Of a stretch of DNA of 42,814 nt, positions 7,981 to 15,719 are shown one piece after another. Made by a program: the position numbers and the translations under genes. Numbering within the stretch: the first letter of the stretch is position 1; the number at the start of each line of letters is the position of its first letter. This DNA is from CAYVXE01 sp964455375 (GTDB lineage Bacteria > Zhuqueibacterota > Zhuqueibacteria > Oceanimicrobiales > Oceanimicrobiaceae), in contig CAYVXE010000028.1 in assembly GCA_964455375.1 (NCBI GenBank), positions 1 through 42,814 of the forward strand. Reading direction: 5' to 3'. The notes under the pieces are model-generated. The model saw nothing but the letters and a program-made list of their open reading frames with translations, was not told the DNA's origin and ran no database searches.

Positions 7981-8525
7981 TGCAGCGCGATGAACTTATT
8001 AAAATCATTCCTGAATTTAACTTAATTGAAAATGCAACCCTCAGAGAAAAAGCGATTTCTGTTTGGGAAGAAGCCGTCCACCATCGGAATTGGACGGCGG
8101 AGGAGTTGCTTAACATTCCATTTACACTCTTGGCAGATAATGTGAAAGTAACGTATCTCGAACATGTGCGCACCGTTTGCCAGATGTGCGTGGCGTGTGA
8201 TGAGGTCCTGACCGCGGCTTACGCCGAAAGGAAAACCCCCATTAACCGGGATTTCCTTGTAGCCGGTGCACTTCTCGCCGATGTTGGAAAATTATTTGAG
8301 TATGATAAAGAAAACGGAAAAATCATAAAGAGCAAACATGGAAAATATTTACGCCATCCTTTCAGCGGTGTGGGACTCTGTTTTAAATATGATATTCCCG
8401 AGGAAGTCATGCACATTGTCGCAGTTCATTCAAAAGAAGGGGATCACTTTCCACGTTCTCCTGAGGCGATTATTTTGCATCATGCTGATTTTATTGATTT
8501 TGATTTAGTTAAGATTAAACAATGA
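7977..8525 (+). CDS. HD-superfamily protein with an altered HD motif
   Basis: A 182-residue protein resembling HD-type metal-dependent phosphohydrolases: LEHVRTV supplies the first His, then LLADVGKLFEYD, HPFSG, VAVHSKEGDH and HHADFIDFD supply later His/Asp positions. In the family the LLHDVGK sequence gives the diagnostic His-Asp pair. Here residue 101 is Ala (codon GCC), leaving Ala-Asp. The change from a His codon needs two base changes, so a single read error is unlikely. It overlaps the lyase gene by four bases, so it is made together with the CoA-ligase/lyase set. Phosphohydrolase activity is doubtful; a structural or ligand-sensing role is possible. No specific function is known. Confidence 0.65.
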   Translation: MMQRDELIKIIPEFNLIENATLREKAISVWEEAVHHRNWTAEELLNIPFTLLADNVKVTYLEHVRTVCQMCVACDEVLTAAYAERKTPINRDFLVAGALLADVGKLFEYDKENGKIIKSKHGKYLRHPFSGVGLCFKYDIPEEVMHIVAVHSKEGDHFPRSPEAIILHHADFIDFDLVKIKQ

Positions 8526-8597
8526 CTGAAGAAGACTGGTTTCCGCTCGAGCAAGTAAATTGACAATTATTTTAAGAAAAGTAAAGAGAAGGATATT

Positions 8598-9716
8598 ATG
8601 GCCAAATATAGAATTGCGTGGCTTCCCGGTGACGGCGTCGGAATGGATGTTATGGAAGCTGCAAAAATTGTTTTGGATGCGATAAAATTAGATGCTGAAT
8701 ACATACACGGTGACATTGGTTGGGAGTTTTGGAAAAGCGAAGGGAATCCGTTACCTGACCGAACCATCGAGCTGTTGAAGAATACTGATGCTTGTTTGTT
8801 TGGGGCCATCACGTCTCTGCCTAAAGAAGAAGCACAAAAGGAATTGGTTCCGGAATTACAGGGAAAAGGCCTGATCTATTCAAGCCCTATCGTACGTTTG
8901 CGACAGGAGTTCAATCTGCACACCAATCTCCGCCCTTGCAAAGCTTATGCAGGAAATCCTTTGAATTATCGCGATGATCTCGATTTAGTCGTCTTTCGGG
9001 AAAATACCGAAGATTTATATTCCGGTGTTGAGTTTCATCCGTTACCCCAGGAGTTGATGGATACCATTTGTAAATATGCACCAAAGATGAATCGTTTTTC
9101 CGATACCGATTTAGATGATATTGCGGTCACTCTACGTATCAATACAAGAAAGGCTTCAAGAAATATCATCACTCAGGCATTTGAATATGCCAGGACGCAC
9201 GGCTATAAAACTGTGACAGTCGTAGAAAAACCAAATGTGCTGCGTGAGACCAGTGGATTGATCGTTCGCACTGCACGCGAAGTCGCTAAAAATTATCCGG
9301 GAATTGAATTGTGGGAAACCAATATCGACGCCATGTGCATGTGGCTCATCAAAAATCCACAAAACTATGGTGTTCTTGTATCGTCAAATATGTTTGGTGA
9401 TATTATTTCGGATTTGTGCGCCCAGCTTATTGGTGGCCTGGGATTTGCCTCCAGTGGTAATATTGGCGACGATTACGCTGTTTTTGAACCGACGCACGGT
9501 TCGGCGCCCAAATATGCCGGGCAATATAAAGTCAATCCCATGGCCATGCTTCTAACCGTTAAATTAATGCTTGACTGGCTGGGTGAAAATAATTTTGCGA
9601 TGACATTAGATCAGGCAATTGCCAACGTCATTAAAGAAGCCAAAGTGAAAACGTATGATCTGGGTGGAACCTCAACGACTCTTGAGGTTGCAGAAGCTGT
9701 AGCAGAAAAACTTTAG
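8598..9716 (+). CDS. Isocitrate/isopropylmalate-family dehydrogenase, probably isocitrate dehydrogenase
   Basis: A 372-residue beta-decarboxylating dehydrogenase. The substrate segment SSPIVRLRQEFNLHTNLRPCKAY and VVFRENTEDLYSGVE carries the Arg residues and the Glu-Asn-Tyr set of isocitrate-type enzymes. The catalytic Lys is in VVEKPNVLRET and the metal-binding Asp cluster in NMFGDIISDLCAQLIGGLG. The cofactor loop FEPTHGSAPKYAGQYKVNP has the Lys-Tyr pair that favours NADP in the E. coli enzyme, although the other NADP determinant near the C-terminus is not evident, so NAD or NADP cannot be settled. It follows the HD gene by 72 bases with a GAGAAGGA ribosome site. Homoisocitrate or isopropylmalate as substrate is less likely given the IDH-like substrate segment. 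Confidence 0.75.
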   Translation: MAKYRIAWLPGDGVGMDVMEAAKIVLDAIKLDAEYIHGDIGWEFWKSEGNPLPDRTIELLKNTDACLFGAITSLPKEEAQKELVPELQGKGLIYSSPIVRLRQEFNLHTNLRPCKAYAGNPLNYRDDLDLVVFRENTEDLYSGVEFHPLPQELMDTICKYAPKMNRFSDTDLDDIAVTLRINTRKASRNIITQAFEYARTHGYKTVTVVEKPNVLRETSGLIVRTAREVAKNYPGIELWETNIDAMCMWLIKNPQNYGVLVSSNMFGDIISDLCAQLIGGLGFASSGNIGDDYAVFEPTHGSAPKYAGQYKVNPMAMLLTVKLMLDWLGENNFAMTLDQAIANVIKEAKVKTYDLGGTSTTLEVAEAVAEKL

Positions 9717-9747
9717 ATAATTGGTTCTATTAACGGTATAATATAAA

Positions 9748-11127
9748 TTGGTTGCAAAAATGGATTCGATCTCGCGACAAATATCAAGATTTTCTCTCAA
9801 TCTGAAATACAGTGATTTAGACACAAATGTCATCGATGCGGTTAAACGTTTTCTCTATGATTCTATTGGCTGTGCGCTGGGTGGGTATTCTACCCAGGAT
9901 GTGAATATTATACAGGAACTTTATGATGATATGGGGGGTAAACCTGAGGCGACGGTAATCGGCAGTGGTGCAAAAATACCGGCCTTCAATGCCACATTCC
10001 TGAACAGCCTGATGATACGTGCCCTCGACTTCAATGATATTTATTGGAAGGAAGATCCAAGCCATCCAAGCGATATTATTCCGGTGGCATTGGCCGTTGG
10101 TGAACGGCAGAATTCATCAACACAAGATGTGATCACTGCCATTGTCCTTGCGTATGAATTTGAAATGCGTTTGTGTGAATTCGCAAAACCCGGCATACGC
10201 GAGCGTAAATGGCATCACGCAACACTGACGCAATTTGTGTCACCAATTGTTGCCGGTTATTTGTTGGGGCTCAATGAAGATCAACTGGTCAATGCGATTG
10301 GTATCTCCGGCGCCCACAATTTAACTTTAGGGGCGGTTACCGCCGGTAAGCTCACAATGATGAAAAACACTGTTGACCCGCAAGCTGCACAAAGCGGCGT
10401 CATGGCAGCATTGATGGCCGAAAAAGGTTACACAGGTACAGAGCATATTTTTGAAGGAAAAGAGGGTCTCATGCAAACGCTTGGCCCTGATTGGGATGTG
10501 GAAAAATTAACGGATAATTTAGGGGATTCCTTCAAAATCCTCGATTGTTCCATGAAGGCTTTTCCTGCCGAAGCGTTAACGCATTCACATATTTCGGCCA
10601 CCTTGAAAGTCATGACCGAAAATGATTTAAAACCTGATGACATTTCAGAAGTGATTGTAACCACCATAGCAAGGGCAGTCGATATTCTTTTTGACCCTGA
10701 AAAATATAAACCGAAATCACGAGAGACGGCTGATCATAGTCTGCCGTATTGTATTGCAGCAGCCATTGTCGACAGAAAAATTACCACTGAGCAGTTTAGT
10801 CCGGAAAAAATTAAAGATCCTCAGATCCAGGCCGTTTTACCAAAAATAAAAGGCGTGGCCAGTGAGGAGTTTGAAAAAATGTTTCCTGCCAAACAACCTT
10901 CAAAGGTGAAAGTTGTGTTGAAAAACGGGCAGGAATTCTCTGCGCAACTGGATTATCCAAAAGGGGACCCGCGTGAGCCGATGTCGGATGACGATCTCAC
11001 GAACAAATTTAAAAGTTTGTGTTCAAATTTGATTCCTGATTCAAAACAGGATCAAATTAAAGAAACAATTTTTACTCTGGAACACTTTGACTCCATCAAG
11101 GAGCTCATGGAAATATTAAAAATTTGA
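9748..11127 (+). CDS. MmgE/PrpD-family protein
   Basis: A 459-residue member of the MmgE/PrpD fold, whose characterised members include 2-methylcitrate dehydratase (PrpD), cis-aconitate decarboxylase and iminodisuccinate epimerase. Family traits are the N-terminal helical start (DAVKRFLYDSIGCALGG), NATFLNSLMIRALDFNDIYW, GISGAHNLTLGAVTAGK and LDCSMKAFPAEALTHSHI in the second domain. The specific reaction cannot be read from sequence. Placement after a tricarboxylate hydratase, CoA ligase, citryl-CoA-lyase-like protein and IDH-like gene makes a dehydration or isomerisation of citrate, methylcitrate or aconitate attractive. TTG at 9748 or ATG at 9760 are the possible starts; neither has a clear ribosome site. 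A TATAAT sits at 9737-9742 but no -35 element pairs with it. Confidence 0.78.
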   Translation: MVAKMDSISRQISRFSLNLKYSDLDTNVIDAVKRFLYDSIGCALGGYSTQDVNIIQELYDDMGGKPEATVIGSGAKIPAFNATFLNSLMIRALDFNDIYWKEDPSHPSDIIPVALAVGERQNSSTQDVITAIVLAYEFEMRLCEFAKPGIRERKWHHATLTQFVSPIVAGYLLGLNEDQLVNAIGISGAHNLTLGAVTAGKLTMMKNTVDPQAAQSGVMAALMAEKGYTGTEHIFEGKEGLMQTLGPDWDVEKLTDNLGDSFKILDCSMKAFPAEALTHSHISATLKVMTENDLKPDDISEVIVTTIARAVDILFDPEKYKPKSRETADHSLPYCIAAAIVDRKITTEQFSPEKIKDPQIQAVLPKIKGVASEEFEKMFPAKQPSKVKVVLKNGQEFSAQLDYPKGDPREPMSDDDLTNKFKSLCSNLIPDSKQDQIKETIFTLEHFDSIKELMEILKI

Positions 11128-11149
11128 TTTCCTTATTGAATTTTTATAG

Positions 11150-11178
11150 TTGACTTATTTGAAACCACTCTCTATATT
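11150..11178 (+). promoter_or_regulatory. Promoter of the first nuo operon
   Basis: TTGACT (11150-11155) and TATATT (11173-11178) are spaced by 17 bases. The predicted start near 11185 leaves a leader of about 20 bases containing GAAAGGA as ribosome site for nuoA. This is one of the best promoter matches in the window, and nearly the same arrangement stands before the second nuo set at 19097. Confidence 0.65.
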
Positions 11179-11204
11179 AAAACGAAAATAAATGAAAGGA
11201 TTCT

Positions 11205-11558
11205 ATGAATGAACTTATAGCGGTTCTGGCGATGATAGTTGGAACCGGTATTGTCGTTCTTTTGCTTCTTGGGCTTTCTCAATGGCTCGGCCCAAAAAAA
11301 AGTAACCCTGCTAAAGGTGACGCTTTCGAGTGTGGTAATCTACCAATCAGCCGGCCAGGTGAACGATTTTCTGTAAAATTTTATACAGTTGCCATTCTCT
11401 TTGTCCTTTTCGATATTGAAATCATCTTTTTATTTCCCTGGGCTGTTGTTTTTCAAACCATCGGTGTTGCCGGACTTATTTCGATGACATTATTTATCTT
11501 TGTTTTGGTCATAGGCTTAATCTATGCCTGGAAGAGAGGAGCATTGCAATGGGATTGA
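11205..11558 (+). CDS. nuoA: NADH-quinone oxidoreductase subunit A
   Basis: A 117-residue membrane subunit with three hydrophobic segments, beginning MNELIAVLAMIVGTGIV. The loop between the first two holds the family signature FECGNLP, and FSVKFYTVAILFVLFDIEIIFLFPW is the conserved second helix with its acidic DxE. NuoA lines the entrance of the quinone channel together with NuoH and NuoJ. It opens the operon behind a clear promoter and overlaps nuoB by 10 bases. Confidence 0.93.
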   Translation: MNELIAVLAMIVGTGIVVLLLLGLSQWLGPKKSNPAKGDAFECGNLPISRPGERFSVKFYTVAILFVLFDIEIIFLFPWAVVFQTIGVAGLISMTLFIFVLVIGLIYAWKRGALQWD

Positions 11559-12025
11559 GAAATCTACTGGGCGGTGATAATTTTGTGACCACAAAAATGG
11601 ACAGAGCAATTGGCTGGGCCCGGAAATTTTCTTTATTTCCCTATCCCTTTGTTACGGCCTGCTGCGGAATGGAATATATGTCTGTGGCGTCTTCTCATTA
11701 TGATCTAGACCGATTTGGTGCAGCATTTCCACGTTTTTCTCCGCGTCAGGCGGATATGCTTATGTGCGTGGGCACGGTAAGTCAAAAAATTGCACCGGTT
11801 TTAAGACGGGTGTATGATCAGATGTGTGAACCAAAATATGTCATTGCCTTTGGCGTTTGTACATGTACCGGCGGTTTTTATGATAATTATTCTACCGTGA
11901 TCGGCATTGACACTATTTTGCCGGTCGATGTTTATATCCCGGGATGCCCGCCCAGACCGGAAACGGTTATTCAGGGTCTCATGTTACTACAGGAAAAAAT
12001 CCAAAACCAAAAACACGAATACTAA
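11549..12025 (+). CDS. nuoB: NADH-quinone oxidoreductase subunit B (first copy)
   Basis: A 158-residue Fe-S subunit carrying cluster N2, the last electron donor to quinone. All four cysteine ligands are visible: the tandem pair in TACCGMEYM, one in FGVCTCTGG and one in PGCPPRPE. The FGVCTCTGG segment has an extra Cys and departs from the MGSCAxSGG seen in the second copy at 19172. FSPRQADMLMCVGTV is the quinone-facing segment. The two copies differ clearly along their whole length, so they are not a recent duplication. The next gene starts one base after its stop. Confidence 0.92.
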   Translation: MGLRNLLGGDNFVTTKMDRAIGWARKFSLFPYPFVTACCGMEYMSVASSHYDLDRFGAAFPRFSPRQADMLMCVGTVSQKIAPVLRRVYDQMCEPKYVIAFGVCTCTGGFYDNYSTVIGIDTILPVDVYIPGCPPRPETVIQGLMLLQEKIQNQKHEY

Positions 12026-12026
12026 G

Positions 12027-13901
12027 ATGGCAAATAGCATCTTTCAAACCCTAAAAGATAAATTCCCGAACCACATTCTTGATGCGTATAGCTACAAAGA
12101 CGATGCCATCGTGGTTGTTGACAGGGAAGGTATTGTAGAAATCTGCAATTTCTTAAAACACACACCAGACCACAATTATTCTGCCCTTATCGATATGACG
12201 GCGGTGGATTATTTTGGCAGGGAACCCCGCTTTGAAGTGGTTTATCTGCTACATTCATTCGATTCCAATCGACGCGTCCGTTTAAAAGTACCGGTGAATG
12301 AAAGTAATCCCATCGCCCCAAGTGTATCAGAAATTTGGGACATTGCAAACTGGTATGAAAGAGAAATCTGGGACATGTTTGGAATTCGTTTCAAAGGACA
12401 TCCTGATTTACGGCGTTTGCTGATGTACGACGAATTCAAAGGTCATCCGTTACGCAAAGATTATCCTATCAAAAAAAGACAACCCCTGGTTTCTGCGGAA
12501 AAAACAGAAAATCGAATCATCTCGCCTACCGTGGATGAAACCAACAAAGCCATGGAAGAATATATCTCCGCTGAAAACGGCCTGAAAGTGAAACACATGT
12601 TCTTAAACATGGGACCGTCACATCCGGCAATGCATGGTGTCGTCCGGATTGTTCTTGAACTTGACGGTGAAAAGGTTGTCAATTCTGACCTCGGCATTGG
12701 CTATTTACATCGTGCCTTTGAAAAGCACTCGGAAAATATTTATTACAATGGTGTTTTTCCATACACGGACAGGCTGAATTATGTTTCACCGCTCATAAAT
12801 AATGTTGGTTACGCCCAGACCGTCGAAAAATTATTGGGAATAGATACAACCGAACGCTGCAAGTATATTCGCATGATTATGATGGAAATATCCAGAATTT
12901 CGGATCACCTCACCAGCATTGGTGCTATGGCCATGGAAATTGGAGCTATGACTGCCTTTCTTTATTTCATGAAAGCGCGCGAAGCCATGTACGAGCTCAT
13001 CGAGGAAGTGACCGGGGCGCGAATAACCATCTCTTATATTCGTGTAGGCGGGGTAAAAGGGGATTTGCCGGATGGGTTTGAAAAGAGGGTAAAAAGCCGT
13101 TTGCAGGAAGTCAAGCAGGAGCTTAAGGAGGTGCATAAGCTTCTTACCAGAAACCGGATTTTTGTTGATCGTGTACAAAATGTCGGAATAATGACAAAAG
13201 AGGATGCTATTTCCTACAGTTTTACCGGACCTATGCTCCGCGCTTCCGGGGTTGAGTATGATATTCGTAAACAATTTCCATATTCCAACTATGATCAGAT
13301 TGACTTTGAAATACCCGTCGGCAGCAGGGGGGATGTATATGACCGCTATCTCATAAGAATGGAAGAAATAGAGCAGAGTTGTCGTATTATCGAACAAGCG
13401 TTTGAAAAAATGCCTGAGGGCAGCATTATGGTGGATTTTGAGGGGAAAGAAATCCCTGCTGATAAAATGGCAGATTTGGGCAAATTCGGTCAGACACATA
13501 ACCTTTTAAATCAGGTTGCGGTGACTGACCCCACACTTTTGAGAAGTAACAATCCTTTTCATAATGAAGTTTATACCGACAACAAGTTAGTGACACTTCC
13601 GGCGAAGGAAAAAGTTTATGGCAGCATTGAAGGCTTAATGAATCACTTTATGTTGATTATGGAGGGCTCCGGAATTAAGCCGCCAAGAGGAGAAGCTTAT
13701 TCCGCTGTCGAAGGCGCAAACGGTGAGTTGGGTTTTTATATCGTCAGTGACGGCAGCGAAAAAGCCTACCGTGTGCGCTGCCGGCCGCCGTGTTTTGCTT
13801 TTGTTGCTGGTTTTAGTAAAATGATCAAAGGCGCCCAGGTGGCAGATATTATTCCGACTTTCGGTTCAATAAACATGATTGCAGGAGAATTAGACAGGTG
13901 A
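12027..13901 (+). CDS. nuoCD: NADH-quinone oxidoreductase subunit C/D fusion
   Basis: A 624-residue fusion. About residues 1-165 are NuoC (WYEREIWDMFGIRFKGHPDLRR, LRKDYPI), then a short linker, and from about 188 NuoD (FLNMGPSHPAMHG through FGSINMIAGELDR). A longer frame opens upstream at 11907 inside nuoB, but the ATG at 12027, one base after the nuoB stop, gives the normal NuoC start. NuoD forms the quinone pocket with NuoB. Here it reads GPSHPAMHG and TDRLNYV, where the second NuoD of this window reads GPQHPSTHG and CDRMDYI. The C/D fusion is the state known from E. coli; the second module keeps the two separate. Confidence 0.92.
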   Translation: MANSIFQTLKDKFPNHILDAYSYKDDAIVVVDREGIVEICNFLKHTPDHNYSALIDMTAVDYFGREPRFEVVYLLHSFDSNRRVRLKVPVNESNPIAPSVSEIWDIANWYEREIWDMFGIRFKGHPDLRRLLMYDEFKGHPLRKDYPIKKRQPLVSAEKTENRIISPTVDETNKAMEEYISAENGLKVKHMFLNMGPSHPAMHGVVRIVLELDGEKVVNSDLGIGYLHRAFEKHSENIYYNGVFPYTDRLNYVSPLINNVGYAQTVEKLLGIDTTERCKYIRMIMMEISRISDHLTSIGAMAMEIGAMTAFLYFMKAREAMYELIEEVTGARITISYIRVGGVKGDLPDGFEKRVKSRLQEVKQELKEVHKLLTRNRIFVDRVQNVGIMTKEDAISYSFTGPMLRASGVEYDIRKQFPYSNYDQIDFEIPVGSRGDVYDRYLIRMEEIEQSCRIIEQAFEKMPEGSIMVDFEGKEIPADKMADLGKFGQTHNLLNQVAVTDPTLLRSNNPFHNEVYTDNKLVTLPAKEKVYGSIEGLMNHFMLIMEGSGIKPPRGEAYSAVEGANGELGFYIVSDGSEKAYRVRCRPPCFAFVAGFSKMIKGAQVADIIPTFGSINMIAGELDR

Positions 13902-14371
13902 GTGTTGAGTTTTCGAAAAACGTGCGGAAAAAGTGCAATGAAATTATTAATCGGTATCCGGCAAAACGTGCAGCCATGTTACCGGTTCTTTACCTTGCGG
14001 AAAAAGAGTTTGGCCATATTTCCAGTGAGGTTGAAGAATATGTAGCTGACCTGCTGGATGTTCCGCCGGTAAAGGTACATGAAGTGATGACGTTTTATAC
14101 GCTCATCGCCAGTAAACCGGTGGGTAAACATCATTTTCAGGTTTGCCGGGGGCTCTCTTGTGACCTCGGCGGTTGCCGGGAAATCATTAAATATCTTTCC
14201 GACAAGATAAACCTTGCTTCCGGAGAAACCAGCAACGATTTACAATTCACTCTCACGGAGGTGGAATGCCTTGGCGCCTGTGAAACCGCGCCGATGATGC
14301 AATTGAACGACGACTATCATGGATATCTAACACCGAATAAGATCGACGAAATGTTAGAAAACAAGAAATAA
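13898..14371 (+). CDS. nuoE: NADH-quinone oxidoreductase subunit E
   Basis: A 157-residue thioredoxin-like subunit with a [2Fe-2S] cluster in the NADH-oxidising arm. Cysteines fall in VCRGLSCDLGGC and VECLGACETAPMM, the family pattern. The N-terminal helical part (AAMLPVLYLAEKEFGHIS, VHEVMTFYTLI) is normal. It starts with GTG overlapping the nuoCD stop in a GTGA, so translation is coupled. Together with nuoF and nuoG it shows that this first complex can take electrons from NADH. Confidence 0.92.
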   Translation: MSVEFSKNVRKKCNEIINRYPAKRAAMLPVLYLAEKEFGHISSEVEEYVADLLDVPPVKVHEVMTFYTLIASKPVGKHHFQVCRGLSCDLGGCREIIKYLSDKINLASGETSNDLQFTLTEVECLGACETAPMMQLNDDYHGYLTPNKIDEMLENKK

Positions 14372-14372
14372 A

Positions 14373-15662
14373 ATGTCTCTAAAAATTATATCTGAATTTT
14401 TCGAAATTGATAAAAGTCATACGCTTCCGGTTTATGAACAGCATGGCGGCTATAAGGCGGTTCGAAAAGTCCTTTCAGAAATGACACCGGAGGAGGTCAT
14501 TCAGGAAGTGAGTTCCTCAAATCTTAGAGGGTTGGGTGGCGCCGGCTTCCCCACCGGACGAAAGTGGTCTTTCATCCCGAAGGACAATCCCAATCCAAAA
14601 TATCTGGTCATCAACTCCGACGAAAGCGAACCCGGAACATTCAAAGACAGATACATTATCAACAATTACACGCACGGTTTGCTCGAAGGAATCATGATTG
14701 CCGCCTATGCCATCGATGCCCATAAAGCATTTATTTATATTCGGGGCGAATATGTGCGACAAGCAGAGAATCTCGTGGAGCAAATAAAAGAGGCGCAAAA
14801 AAAAGGTTACCTGGGGAAAAATATCTTCGGCAGTAATTTCGATTTGGACGTGGTCGTTCACCGTGGGGCCGGAGCTTACATTTGTGGAGAAGAAACGGCT
14901 CTTCTGGAATCTCTCGAGGGCAAGAAAGGGTGGCCGCGTATGAAACCACCATTTCCAGCCATTGAAGGTGCCTTTAGATGTCCGACGATTGTTAATAATG
15001 TTGAAACGATCGCATATCTTCCGACAATTCTAAACAAAGGCGCCGCGTGGTTTGCTGATTTAGGAACTGAGCGCAGCGGCGGCCTTCGCCTATATAGCGT
15101 CAGCGGGCATGTGCAAAAACCCGGCGTTTACGAACTTCCTGTGGGTACGCCTTTGCGGGAAATTATTTACGAACACGCCGGCGGGATGAAATATGATCGT
15201 GAGCTTAAGGCTGTGGTGCCAGGAGGGTCTTCCTCTCCCATTTTGACTGCGGATGAAATTGATGTCAAAATGGACAATGACTCGCTGGCAGCAATCGGTA
15301 CCATGATCGGTTCTGCCGGTATAATTGTTATGGACGAGTCAACCTGTATGGTTCGTGCCCTTTACGTCGTCTCGCGTTTTTATCACCATGAATCCTGTGG
15401 GCAATGTACACCATGTAGAGAAGGAACCGGCTGGATCGAAAAAATATTGTATCGAATACTATGCGGCAAAGGGCGTTTGGAAGATATCGATAATTTGTAT
15501 CGCATTGCAGACAACATCATGGGCAACACAATTTGTCCTTTGGGAGATGCTGCGGCGCTACCGGTGCGGAGTTACATCACTAAATTTCGAAGTGAATTCG
15601 AAAGTTATATCATTGAGAAAAAAAGAACATTTTACGATGAACCGAAGCAGGTGGTTAACTAA
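14373..15662 (+). CDS. nuoF: NADH-quinone oxidoreductase subunit F
   Basis: A 429-residue NADH-binding subunit. LRGLGGAGFPTGRKWSF and NSDESEPGTFKDRY form the FMN/NADH site, GAGAYICGEETALLESLEG is the glycine-rich nucleotide segment, and the cluster N3 cysteines are in ESCGQCTPCREG plus a later Cys in NTICPLGDAA. Length is standard. It starts one base after nuoE. A 57-base gap separates it from nuoG, the longest spacer of the A-to-H block, with no obvious promoter in it. Confidence 0.94.
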   Translation: MSLKIISEFFEIDKSHTLPVYEQHGGYKAVRKVLSEMTPEEVIQEVSSSNLRGLGGAGFPTGRKWSFIPKDNPNPKYLVINSDESEPGTFKDRYIINNYTHGLLEGIMIAAYAIDAHKAFIYIRGEYVRQAENLVEQIKEAQKKGYLGKNIFGSNFDLDVVVHRGAGAYICGEETALLESLEGKKGWPRMKPPFPAIEGAFRCPTIVNNVETIAYLPTILNKGAAWFADLGTERSGGLRLYSVSGHVQKPGVYELPVGTPLREIIYEHAGGMKYDRELKAVVPGGSSSPILTADEIDVKMDNDSLAAIGTMIGSAGIIVMDESTCMVRALYVVSRFYHHESCGQCTPCREGTGWIEKILYRILCGKGRLEDIDNLYRIADNIMGNTICPLGDAAALPVRSYITKFRSEFESYIIEKKRTFYDEPKQVVN

Positions 15663-15719
15663 GCCGTGATTGACCGAAAACACCCATTCTTTTGTCATTG
15701 GTCGTATTAGGAAAAAAAT

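Noticed and set aside
8560..8587. Consensus-like TTGACA at 8560 before the IDH-like gene as a promoter
   Set aside because: At 16-17 bases downstream there is only TAAAGA/AAAGAG, which overlaps the ribosome site and would leave almost no leader.
9737..9742. Perfect TATAAT before the MmgE/PrpD gene
   Set aside because: No -35 element stands 15-19 bases upstream and the gene follows the IDH-like gene after only 31 bases, so a separate promoter is unproven.
11907..12026. In-frame extension of nuoCD inside nuoB
   Set aside because: The extra 40 residues are nuoB read in another frame; ATG at 12027 gives the normal NuoC start.
12831..13499. Minus-strand open frame of 222 codons
   Set aside because: It is antisense to nuoCD and its protein is low-complexity and unlike any family; the sense frame is fully conserved.
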